The notes under the pieces are model-generated. The model was not told where the DNA came from. It did no database searches and was given only the letters and a program-made list of their open reading frames with translations. From NCBI GenBank assembly GCA_951799425.1, contig OX637391.1:24228551-24292550 (forward strand): DNA of 64,000 bases, given 5' to 3'. Shown piece by piece: positions 23,091 through 35,600 of the stretch. This stretch comes from Ilex aquifolium. Lineage: Eukaryota > Streptophyta > Magnoliopsida > Aquifoliales > Aquifoliaceae. How positions within the stretch are numbered: the stretch's first letter is position 1; every line of letters starts with the position of its first letter. The position numbers and the translations under genes are program-made.

Positions 23091-26000
23091 CTGCAAAATT
23101 TCTTTCATAATTTGAGCTTCTTATAATGAAATTACAATAATTCTCACATAAAATAGGCCTCGCAATTCTACGCACAACCCGTGAAACTGATAAGAAACTG
23201 GTGCAAAATTAATTAGGTTTGTGTGAGAAATAGATGAATCTGTCAGACCCATTAAATAAATGGGTCAACACGAGCTCAGATTTATACTACACAAACCTGC
23301 TAAATACAGCTTGTACACAATACAGGCATTATACGACACAAAAGTCATTATGCACAATATAAATGACTTAGGTATGGTTGATCAAATATAGACATGACAT
23401 GACTTGCATGTTTTAAAAATATGACATGACATAAGCCATTGAAAGTCCTAATGTAACGTTCAGGGCTCTATTATATAATATAGTTTATTTTAGATTAACC
23501 CGTACACCTTTAAAATACGTTGTACAATATAAGCCCAAAGCTCCGACTTTGCACCAATTCACACCACCTACTTTACAAGCAATTTGTGAAAACTGTTAAG
23601 GACTCTTGTAGTGGAGAAACTCACTTGGGTTACCAAGGCATAGAGAGGGAAGGTTATGTAGCTACACAAGACTTGGAAAGCTACTCCAAGACAAACCTTG
23701 CCCACAACAAATTCCCAGTTTTCATGAAAGCATGATTTTAGCCCGAACTCATACTGCATTTGGAATATCAGTAGTTCTTGATCAGCAAACACTAGTCAGA
23801 AATCTGGAAGTGACAAAAATGAAAAACAAGCAACAAATTGTTTTACCCATATCCACAGAAAGTAAGCCATCTGGAAGGCGTTCTACAAAAATGGAAAACA
23901 TATAATAGTGAGTTCAAAAACATTACCCCAAGATTTTGATTAAAATTGTGTTTTGAACTTCAGAATTACATATAAATATATTAGTGTTGTACACTTTCTG
24001 TGTGTATCAGGACAAGCTAACATGTTCTAAATATGGCAAGTAACAACTGAATTACCTGGAATAAGGTGAAATGTATCAAGAAAAGAATCCATTGGGGTCG
24101 ATTGAACCAAAAGTACTTATTACTAGGCTCGACAATTGGAACTCCCTTCACCACAGTTGTTCTGTCTTGGATTTGTTGAGCCATGTCCATGATGATTATT
24201 TCAAGCTTTGTGCCAACAATCAGAAGTATCTATTTGCAAATATGATTTTCAGTCAGTTATGGCCAATAAGTTGATATTTTTCCATTTTTAATTTTTTAAA
24301 TGGTAACGGTTACAACCATGTGTACTTTGAACTCATGGCTGGAATGCTAACAACATGTGTCGTTTAAACCCGAGCTTTATTCGTTCAGTAGTACTCGAAC
24401 TGCAGACGTATGTGTTTACGTCTTACTCTTTGTTAGACCACATTCAACTTATTTTAGTCGAACATAACATAGGAAAAAATTTGAAACAGGCAAAAGGAAG
24501 CAGAATTCATACTATTGGTGGCACGAATGAGATCGCCGTAAATGTGTACCATCCTACACAAATGGTGCAACATGGGTTTGTTTTGTTATTTGCTGATGAA
24601 AATGAGAAAGAAAAGAGTTTTAGGGAATAAAAGCCCAAGGGAGCAGAGCCTTACTATAGACATTCAGGAGCTGAAAGATGACTGCAAATGTCCACAGTGG
24701 TATACTGTTAAAAATACAACAGAAAAGAGGCAACCATGGTTAGCCCAAGCAGTATTTCAATTGTATTCTCTATTTTAAAGAGTGTCTTTTCTAAAATGGA
24801 AAGTGTCTTTAATAAAACTTTGTATACAACTTCAATATAACTCATTGTTCTGATTGAGAGAAATAACCTCAATAGCAAATAACATCAAATGAATAAGGTA
24901 CATTTATTATTTACAAGCAATGCACTATGTTACTACATGTGAATAATTTTCGTACATAAAAATAATTAAAACATATTAGGTATATGTGTATTTGAAATTA
25001 AATATTATCTCAAATTTACCAAACTTAATTTTTCATTGCTCATATTTTATTATAGGATTATGAAAACTTTGTATGTTCCCAAAATTCTTTGTTTTAACTT
25101 TAACTATAAGAAAAAATATTAAAAAAAAAACAAGAAATAGTTAAATTTCTATTTTTTTTTTTAGAATTTTGTGATTGGGATTGATTTTTTAGTGATATTT
25201 GAGAAATTAAATTTTTTGAAATTTATTTTATTAGGATTCCACTTACAATTCCTTGAATAAAATAAAAGTAATTGTCAATATACTAATCATATTGAAACCT
25301 TACTATAATAAGGAATTAGATAGGTGAATTTGGATAAAATTTAACATACTACTCTATAATATATATTATTAAACATATTATAATTCTAAAAAAAAATCAA
25401 GTTTTATTTAAAACTACATTACAATATCTAGGGGCGAAACCAAAAATTAGCTTAAGGGTTGACACTTTAACTAAACCCAACTCTATAACATTAAGTAATT
25501 AATGACTTTAGGCACAAAGACGACTCTAATTTTATGTATGTTAATAAAATGGTGTAATTAAAAATCTAAACCGTCCATAAAATATATTTCATAAAAGCAA
25601 AATGTCAAAAAAAAATTCTAAATGCAAATGAAAAAGGACATTTGTCTCAATTGAGAGTCGATTTGAATAATAGATTTGTCTCAAGTTGTTTGTCATTGAT
25701 CTTAGAAAATTAAATAAGAATTCAAGAAGTAAGTGTAATAATACCTTTATAATTCAATTAAAACAAATCAATCATCAATCTTAGAAAATTAAAGATCAAT
25801 TATAGGCAAATTATAAACAATTTAAATTTTAATCTACCAATTTAGAATCAAAAAATCACAAATATACAAATTAAGGCCAATTTTAAGGTGGACACAACTT
25901 ATTTTGAGGGTGGGGTCGTGCCCAACTTGGCCCCTACATACATCCGCCAATGACAATATCTATTTGTACATAATATTTTAATACAGTTTAAAAAATTATT

Positions 26001-26642
26001 GTGACCGAAGAATTATATTGATGCAACATAAATTAATTTTAAAAAATTATATGTACGATTATTTTTTATCTTAAAAATGAAATGGTTAAACTTTTTGATG
26101 AAAAGAAAATATGCATATGTAAACATAATGTTATCTTTGTATATGAGATAAGTAATATTAGATGGATAGAGTTTTTTTTTTTTTTTTTTTGATATTTTTT
26201 GAAAACTTTATTGAAAAAATAATGATACATACATTTTTAAGGTAATATAGTCGATAAATGTTTTTATAGAAATGGATATTTATACCTAAAGAATAGATAA
26301 TTTAGAGATTTAAATTCATTATGATAATTTAAATATTTAATTGTGAAATGATAGAATGATCCTTATAATTTTTTATAAGGGTAAAATAAATATTCAAAAA
26401 AAATTTAATGTTAAGGTAGTATAGATTTATGTTTGGTAAAAAAAAAAAAGTATTATAGATTTATGCAATACTGTTGAAATAGAGATTGAATTTAGGAGAG
26501 GCAAATTAGACTCACTTTTTGAACTTTATTTATGAAGAGTTTATTGAAGCTTGATTTTTAAATGATAACATTCTAAAGTGAGGAATTAAATGGGAATAAA
26601 GAACTTGATATGTTTTTGGACATTGTAGTCCGCAAGTAAGCA

Positions 26643-26691
<49 letters not shown>

Positions 26692-29600
26692 AATCCCGAC
26701 GACCACCTTGAAATCATCTTCCATAGATCTTTTGATGTATTTATGGAAGTCAAATTTACCATTTGGAGCAAAATGAGCCTGCACCATAATATGCATTTAG
26801 ATTGACTAGATCATGCACACGTGTCTTGCACGTGAATTATTTGAGCTATGATTTTGTTTTAATTAAGATTTTAACTCTTTTTTGGATCAATTAAGATTTA
26901 AATTTGGAACAATCAAATAAATACAATAGCAAATACTTGCATATAAATCAAACAATCTAAATATACCTATTTTAAATTTTTTGTAATTTATAATAGACGT
27001 ATACTACATTTTTTTCGAATGAATATTAATTTTTATTTTTTTTACTAACTCTTAATGTTTTGATGAATTACTTTCTTGTAAACTTCTACCCTTAAGGTTT
27101 AGAACTTTTCACATGAAGCTAATAATTTTGATTAATTTTATTTTTAATATCATAGTAGTGGTATAAATATATTTTGTGGTATTCGGGTATATATAACTAA
27201 AAAGTATCACGGTCACTTATTAAATTATGAATAATACTAAAGAGAAATTGTTTTAAATTATGGTGGTCATCTAATTATAAATAATTGATTGAGCAAATTT
27301 AAGAAGTTAAGTTGTGGTAAGTAAATTAATGTAATACTGAATATTCGTGGCATTATTAACAGATAAAAATAAAATGGATTGTAATATTGGCAATACACAT
27401 AACTAAAAAAGATGTATTGAAACTAAAACATAAAAGAGAAGAAAATGAAAAGTCAGGATTTGATAATATTATCTAAGTTATATTAAAATAAATCTTATAT
27501 TAAATAAGATCTTAGTGCCTTTATACAATTTCATTTAAAAATTCAGAAACTTGTCATCAACTAATGAAAATAGATACATAAATAAAAATAAATTTAATTA
27601 TTTTAATAGTTAACTTTTATATTTTAAAAGAAAGAATATGAAAGGCTTGGATGTGTGTCATATTAATGAAGTTGTATTAATATAAATTCCGTATTAATAA
27701 TGTTAGTATTGTATTTATTATGAGAGTAAATTTGTCCAACTAAAAGTTTAGCATTAATGAAGTCCTATTAATATGAGTTCTACATTAAATTGGTTAGTAT
27801 TGTCTTTATATTTTTTTTTAGGGATAAAGTAGTCAATCAAAAAAATTTCTTCATAGTGTATTTTTATTAGTAGTATAGATGAGGGTGACTGGTGACAGAT
27901 TTATGGCATTCAGAGTGTCTACATATGGAATTATCATCCTTAACTGGGTCCGACTGCTTGGATCGAGCCTCAGTTTTGGCTCAGAGATGAAATTATTTAA
28001 AGGAAATGATGTATCCTCCGGTTTAAATCTATTGAATTCCTGCCTGTCGCGGTTTTTTAACAAAGCACTTGATTTTTACCTACGGATATAACGATCGCGA
28101 CCGACATAAATTAACCTCATGAGCATGACCGAGTCAGGATTATGTCCTAGTAGAGATAAAAATATCAAATGGTATAAAAAATTCTCCCCCACCTCCAGTA
28201 ATATAGATTACATTGCCTATAAATTTTGCAGAATTTGTTTAAATACAGCTATGAGAAATAAATTAATATCAAAAATATAATTATTATACAAAAATTGATA
28301 CCCAATTCAATTCAGCATTTACCAAAATATGAACAAACAAAAATAATATTTTTTTTAGTGGCAAATTTCAAAACAATCATATATTAAAAAGAAACATAAC
28401 GATATTTTTTAAAATCTCAAGAATCGTTTATAACTAATCAATTCTATGATAAATTTCTACGCAATTTCCTTTTAACCTTATTGAGAATTTGATATTTTTA
28501 AAAGGGCTACATTGTTTCAAATCTCAAGAATGTCTATAATTGATTAAGTATATGATAAATTTTTAAGGGCATAAATACTTTTGGGTTAGCATAACTTATC
28601 ATTGGCATATATTTGTATGTTATTATACCATAATTTTAAAAAATAGGAGAAAGTGTATTAAATAAGAGAGATACTATATTTGGCTAATATATCTGATGAG
28701 TTAATGAATTACAAATTTGTTTGACTTATTTTAATAACAAAAATACTTGTTTTAATAGATTAGGGGAATAATTGGACTACTAACTTATTAAAGACAAAAA
28801 AGAATAGAGTCACTATTCAAAATATAAAAAAATTTAGGGGACCAATGAGATAAATTGATCATAACTTTATTGTCATAACAATTTATATAATCTAGCTCCG
28901 CCCCTGCTTAAGATATTAGTTTAATGTGATGTGTTACACTTTAAAATGGGAGATTAGACGATCAAATCCTGTCCCTAAGTGAAGTCTTAATTGGGTTCTT
29001 TCGGAACTTAATACTCACATATAAATTATATAATTGCAGTTTTATTGAAATATTTTTTCTTGTTTTTCAGATAAAATTTTTTATTCTGACATAATTGATC
29101 ACAAGTAAGATTTTATTAGTTTTAATTTTAAATAATTTATTTTTTATAGAAGCAACTCTTCTATATGGTATCAATAATATTTCGCAAGAAATATATAGTA
29201 TAATTTATATAATTTTTTATTTTTCAATTAAAGTATTAGAATAGGTTAACAAAATTTCTTCCAAGACTTTTAATTTTGTAACAAATTTAATCTATTAATG
29301 ATGGGCTCGCCCAGGCCAGACCCAGCTTAGAGGCCTAGTTTAGATATGTAGACCAGGCCAAGTTCAAATATACAAGTCTAGTCCACCACAGGATCAAGGA
29401 AGCTCAGTTAGGTTAGCCTCGCCATCTTAAGAGACTTAGTTCACAACTAACACACGAGGAGATCTTCGTGGGACACAATCATCAGGTGCACGTCGCCACC
29501 TCCACATGACGGTCTTGCTTGTTACAAGGATAATGTCATCTCCACAAAAATGTCTCACATGTTACGAAAATGACAGCACCTCTACTGAACTGTCTCACCT

Positions 29601-32600
29601 GTTATGAGAATGGAGCTTCAATTAGTTAACATGCGCCTATAAATTATTAGCCCTACCTACACAAGGCGGCATCACTTACATCTAAGCACTCTACAATCTT
29701 TGCCCAATAAAATACTTAGGTTGTTGTAGCCCTTCATAGTAGAGTAGGTCACCCTGATCAAACCACTTAATTTGTGTTTGCTGTGTTGATTATTCTTCTT
29801 AATTACTGCATTAAATATTTAACAGGTGGTGCATAAACACATTTTGTGTACCATCAATTTGGCGCCATCTGTGGGAACAACTTAGTTTTCACCTAACTGT
29901 TTTTGTGTGTTTATGACTATTACGACTAGATTCATGAATTAACAAACATAAGATGATCAACAACGCTAGGAGGAGGTCCTACCCCCGCAAACAAATCCCA
30001 TCCCTAAACCACATCAAAAGTTGTTGGAGACTATGCAGCTATTAGTAAACCAAAACTAACAAATTCTCCAATTGATGCTCACTGGGCACCCTCAAGGAGT
30101 CATGCCTCAACACCAAAGAGGGGAAGCACTCCAGGCAACGTCATGAAAGAGCAAGGGCCTGAAACGGTTGAGTGCCTTGTGAGGTGTACTGACACGCCCT
30201 TGTAGTTGATGTGGCAAACTACCCTCTCCCACCAAAGTTCAAGATGCCAATTATGGAAGCTTTTGATGGCTCAAAAGAACCACTAGACCACCTTGACACC
30301 TACAAATCCCTTATGCCATTGTACAACATACCAGATGAGATCATTTGCAGGGCTTTCCCTACCACCCTCAAGGAATCTGCTCGCCAAGCTTACTCCGGCT
30401 TCCATCGACTCTTTTGCTGAACTAAGCAAGTCTTTCGTCTCACACTTCATTGGGGGACGCTGACACCAGAAGCTTGTCACCCCACCTACTCAGCATCAAG
30501 CAGGACCAGGATAAAAGTCTAAGGACTTACCTCACTCATTTTAACGAGAAGGTCCTCCAAATTGAAGATCCCGATGAAAAAGTCGCTATGACGGTCTTCA
30601 CAGAAGGCTCATCCAGTCTTATGGTTTCAGCTTTGAAGTGCCCCCACCAAAGAACATGCTAGAATTACTATCAAAATTCCAGAAATACATAAACGTTGAG
30701 GATGTCGCCAAAGCCAAACAAACTGAGTCCTCATGTAGAGGGGAATACAGAAAGTAAAGACAATCCTAAAAATTCCAATATCTTATGGTACTCGAAATAG
30801 TACTCATCTTGCAACTGTTGTCATCGATGACTACTTTATCACAATGTTTGCATGGCTGAAGACGCTAGGTAACATCGTTTTTGCCACCTCTAGGGATGCG
30901 CTTAGAACTCTGGCCATCTGTACCTCACTTTCGTCACCATCATCATCACCATAAGAGCCAGCTGGCAGTGTTGTGCCCGCCTCAGCGCCCATGCGCTAGC
31001 ACCAAAATCGTGCACCTTGTTGGTCCCAGTGCCAGCCAGCACGCGCCCGCGTGCCAGCGCCCATGTCACGCACCTCATCGCCCTCGCCTTGGTGCCTACC
31101 TCCTCGCCCGCTTGGGTGCGCCACCGCGCCTGCATCGCGCATGCCCAGTTCGTCCAGTAGTGCCCCTGGAGCCCGTTATCACCCCTACAAGCGCATCTGG
31201 GGCCCTCCCCCTCAAGCACCCCGCACGCCTGACGCCCATGCTCCGCTGGCTTTATCTCGTCTGTGCCCGTGCCTCCCGCACAACACCTCATTGCTCGCAC
31301 TAACACGCGTCACTTGCCGTCGACGCCCTCTGGCTACCCTCACTGCCATTTCCCTCCTCCTTTCTATCTCTTGGGAGTGAGCCTCCCGAGTCGCCAAAAA
31401 GCTCAGCCTAACTCTGCCTATGGCTTCACGCAAGCACCCTCAGTTTCCAACTTAGTGGCTCTCTCACGAGTCGCCAAAAGCTTGCTCTAACTCTACCTCT
31501 GCTCTCATGCAAGCAGCCCTCAGTCTCCAGCTTAGTGGCTCTCTCACGAGTCGTCAAAAGCTCTGTCTAACTCTGCCTCTGCTCTCACGCAAGCAACCTC
31601 AATCTCCAGCTTAGCGGCTCTCTCGTGAGTCACCAAAAGCTCCATCTAAATTTGCTCTCACACAAGTAGCCTCAGTCTCCAACTTAGTGGCTCTCTCGCG
31701 GACCGCCAAAAGATCAATCTAACTCTACATATGTTCTCACGCAAGTAGCCTCAATCTAAAGCCTAGTGGTTCTCTCCCAAGTTGCCAAAAGTTCGGCGTA
31801 ACTCTACCTCTACTCTCACGCAAATAGCCTCAATCTCAAGCTTAGCGGCTCTCTCGTGAGTTGCCAAAAGTTCGGCCAAACTCTGCCTCTACTCTTACGC
31901 AAGCAGCCTCAGTCTCCAACTTAGTGGCTCTGTCGCGATTCGATAAAAGCTCTGCCTCTATTTTCACGCGAGTAGCCTCAATCTCAAACTTAGAGGCTCC
32001 CTCGCAAGTCACCTGAAGCTCGGCCTGACATTACCTCTGTCGTCATCTTGAGAGACTCAATCCACGACTGACACATGAGAAGATTTTCGTGGGACGCAAT
32101 CATTGGGTGCACGTCGCCACCTCCACGTGACTGCCTTGCTTGTTATGAAAATAATGACACCTCTACCAAACTGTCTCGCATGTTATGAGAATGATGTCAC
32201 CTCTACCGAACTGTCTCACCTATTACAAAAATGACGCCTCAATCTGTTAGGATGCGTCTATATATTGTAAGTCTCACCTACACAAAGGGGACATCACTCA
32301 CATTTGAATATTCTATACTCTTTGAGTAATAAAACACTTAAACTACCGTAGTCTTTCATAGTAGAGTAGGTCACCCTGACTGAACTACTTAATTTGTATT
32401 TATTTGTGTTGAGTCTCTTTGTTAATTACTATATTAAATATTTGACAAGTGGTGCATAAACACATTTTATGCATCATCAGTTAATTTTGACGAAAGTTGC
32501 CAATAGTCATGACGACAGTCAAGCGGTAAAATAGGGTGTAAAAGTAAAATAATACTGGCTAGTGTGACTTAAAAAAATATATAATAATATCTAAATAGAG

Positions 32601-35600
32601 TTATATCATAATCATTAAAAAAAATATTTTAATCCGTAAAAAGGGAAAGACAAAAGATCAAACAAAAATTAAAAGAATGAAAAATATGGCGCCCCTTGAA
32701 ATGGGGGCCCTAAGCAATGGCCTACTTGACCCTATATGTTCAGCCGGTCCTGACCCCATTACACCCTTAGAGGTTCAATTGCCAGCTAATATATATGTTT
32801 AAAAAGACCATCATAAATTATTTAATTATTTCCATGTCCCTGTCACCTTGTGAATACTTTAAAACAAGAAAAACCACTTACGTTAATGAATCCATGTCGC
32901 ATGGTCAGATAGTCCACCTTTGAAACAGAATTACAAAATTGTCTGAAAAAAGCCACCTGCAATTATTTATACAACATCTCTTAGAATAAAAACTGATAGA
33001 GTCAGAGAAACTAATATTTGTATTTTATAAAAGATTAAAATCGCCTAAATTTTGAACCAAGCCAATGGCATACACCTAAATATCCTATGTCAATTTGTAA
33101 TATAGAACAGGTGGTATCAGAGTATTTGAAATAGGCTGACCGTGCATGATCATGCCATCAAAACACAACGAAAGACCAAAAAATAATAATAGTGACAAAA
33201 TAAATCAGATTTGAAATTCAGTGGGACCAGTGTTATTTGACCTCTTTCACGACTCATCTATTTGCTATGAGTTCTTTCAGTTTTGGAATGAATTCCATCG
33301 TTTAGACGTTCAAAACCCCGTTTTTACCGTTTTAGAAAAGATTTGAGAAATTATAAGGATTCCGAATTTAGCGCCGTCAGTTTTATTAAACTTTAGATGA
33401 CACTTGACTTTATGCTAATTAGGAAAATTGTATATTTCTATTTTTAGTATTTTTTGCAAATTTAGAGATTTTGTTTCAGTTATGGGAACAATTAGGGTTT
33501 GGTCGCTCTTATTTATATTGCTCCTTTGTACTATGAATGATTCATTGAATAATATTATATTTCAGTATTTTTCTCTATTTTCTCTGTGAATTCAGAGTAA
33601 TTTTTTTGGTTCAATACATAAAGAATCGTAACGTTTTGGTGTTCCTTGTTCCGTTGCGTCAATTTGTGGGCGTTTAAATGAAGCAAAATACATCAACACT
33701 GCCTGAGAGACAATGGAGTACCCTAAGATGTAACATAATTGATAGATCTAAATCATTCCAGTTGTTGGATTCATAATAAGTCCCAACTCTAAATTTGTAT
33801 TAGTAGATCTAAATCGTCTCCAATAATTTTTTTTTCTCTATTTTTCTACTTGATAAATTTATCATGTATTATTGAGAGATATCTATATAATAAAGTAGTT
33901 TACAATTCAAATTTCAAAAGATAAACAAAATGACTTTTATTTTTCGCGGTTCAGATCGCTTTAAATTTTATTTTAAAGTTAATTTAACTGCTAATATTAA
34001 CACCCTAAATTTAATAGAAAAAATAGGCCCATAATGGTGTGTTTAGAGTGCCTTTTTAAAAGTACTTCTATAAATTATTTCTCATAAGTACTTTTTTTAA
34101 AAAAAAATAGTGTTTGAAACCGCCCCACCACTACCTCTACCACCATCACTACCTTGACCACCACCACCACTGCGACCGCCACCACCACCACCACCATCAT
34201 TGTCATCACCGCCGCCACAACCGCCGCCACCGCCACCGCCGCCACCATCACCGTCGCCGCCGCCACAGCCACCACCACCACTGTTGCCGTCGCCGCCGCC
34301 ACCACCACCACCACCACCATTGTCGCAGCAATTGCTGCCACCACCACCACCACCATCACCATCGCCACCACCATTGCCGCCACCACTGCCACCACTGCCA
34401 CCACAACCACCACCGCCGCTGCTGCCACCACCATCGCCCCCCGCTACCGCCACTGCCGCCGTCGTTGTCGCCGCCACCACCACCGTCATCACTACCGCCG
34501 CCACCACCACCTCCACTGCCACCGCCGCTACCGCTACCGCTGCCGCCGCCACCACCGCCACCACCGCCGTCGCCACCGCCACAGATGCCATCGCCGCCGC
34601 CACCACCACGGTCATTGCCACCCACCACAACTATGATCGTCTCCTACCACCACCACCTCTCACCCCCACTACAACCGATGCTTAAATTCATTTATTTCTC
34701 CATTATGTTTGTGATTTGATTTTAGATATGAATACAAATATATTTATTGTTTACCATTTTTTATTACTCTGTGTTTTTAGGCACATGCAATAACTAGTAC
34801 ATATATATAATGGATTCTGCTTGAATCCACATAGGTTATGTGTTAAAGAGAGAAATGGTGAAAATTATATTGGGTGTGATCTCACTGCAATATAAAGCAT
34901 TTGATCAACTCAATAAATGTGGTCATTAAATTATGTACAAATAACAAACATTATTTTATATTTATCGATCAGCGGGTAATAAAGTAAGAAGATTGCATCT
35001 TACAATCCATCGGACTCCTGGCATTCTGGAAATTCCACTGTGGCGCCGAACGAAGGTGGTTTGATGAGCCAACCTAAATCTCGAAGGGTCTTTCGAAACA
35101 AGAACATCAAACTCAGATATTTTTATTTCCCGAGAAAAGCAAAGAAATAAAAACCAAACAAGAACGATGATTACCATTTGTAAACTGATATTCCAAGGAA
35201 TCCGTTTCTTGTTCCCATGCCTGCCATTTCTTCATCTTTTATAAACAAATAAACAAACCATCATTTTTTCTGTATACATCAATGTGTCTAATTTATTCCC
35301 AGAACTTTCTGTTATAGTCAAGGTTGGATTTTCAAAGTAGAAGGAGAACCATATGTGAGTCGCTAAGCGACTTGTGGGATCAAATTCAGGTCTTAGACTC
35401 AATAACATCTAGCATTTTTTTGCCACATACAATCTCAAACTTCTCCGTTGAGAGGTGAGGCCCCAACCATCCGAGGTAACCTTAATGGTTCGTTATTATT
35501 TAGCAGCATAAATAAATCTACAATCGATAATTGATTATACATATTGCTACTTTATAACGCATCACCAAATTATATAGTGAATATTTAAAGTATATAAATG

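Larger units (their letters stand above)
29299..32479 (+). mobile_element. Decayed Tat/Ogre-like retrotransposon in MLO intron 7
   Basis: A 5' LTR (29299-29856), a GGCGCC-type primer site, a broken gag, a GC-rich stretch, an 80-bp minisatellite and a 3' LTR remnant (about 32042-32479) lie in plus orientation, opposite to MLO. Flanking 5-mers are ATTAA and GTTAA, a duplication with one change. There is no protease, RT or integrase. The 3' LTR matches the 5' LTR from its GAGACT(T/C)A(G/A)TTCAC-like middle to the end but lacks the first part. Confidence 0.7.

Noticed and set aside
25429-28905. A possible single hAT element between AGGGGCGAAACC and GCTCCGCCCCTG
   Set aside because: It would include MLO exon 8, the end similarity is weak, and no target duplication was found.
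33111-33125. Copia-type primer site GGTGGTATCAGAG
   Set aside because: A single short match without any LTR pair or coding remnant.
34114-34719. Open frames of 90-201 codons on both strands
   Set aside because: They are translations of a CCA/CCG trinucleotide tract in an intron; every frame is open and each gives near-homopolymeric peptides.
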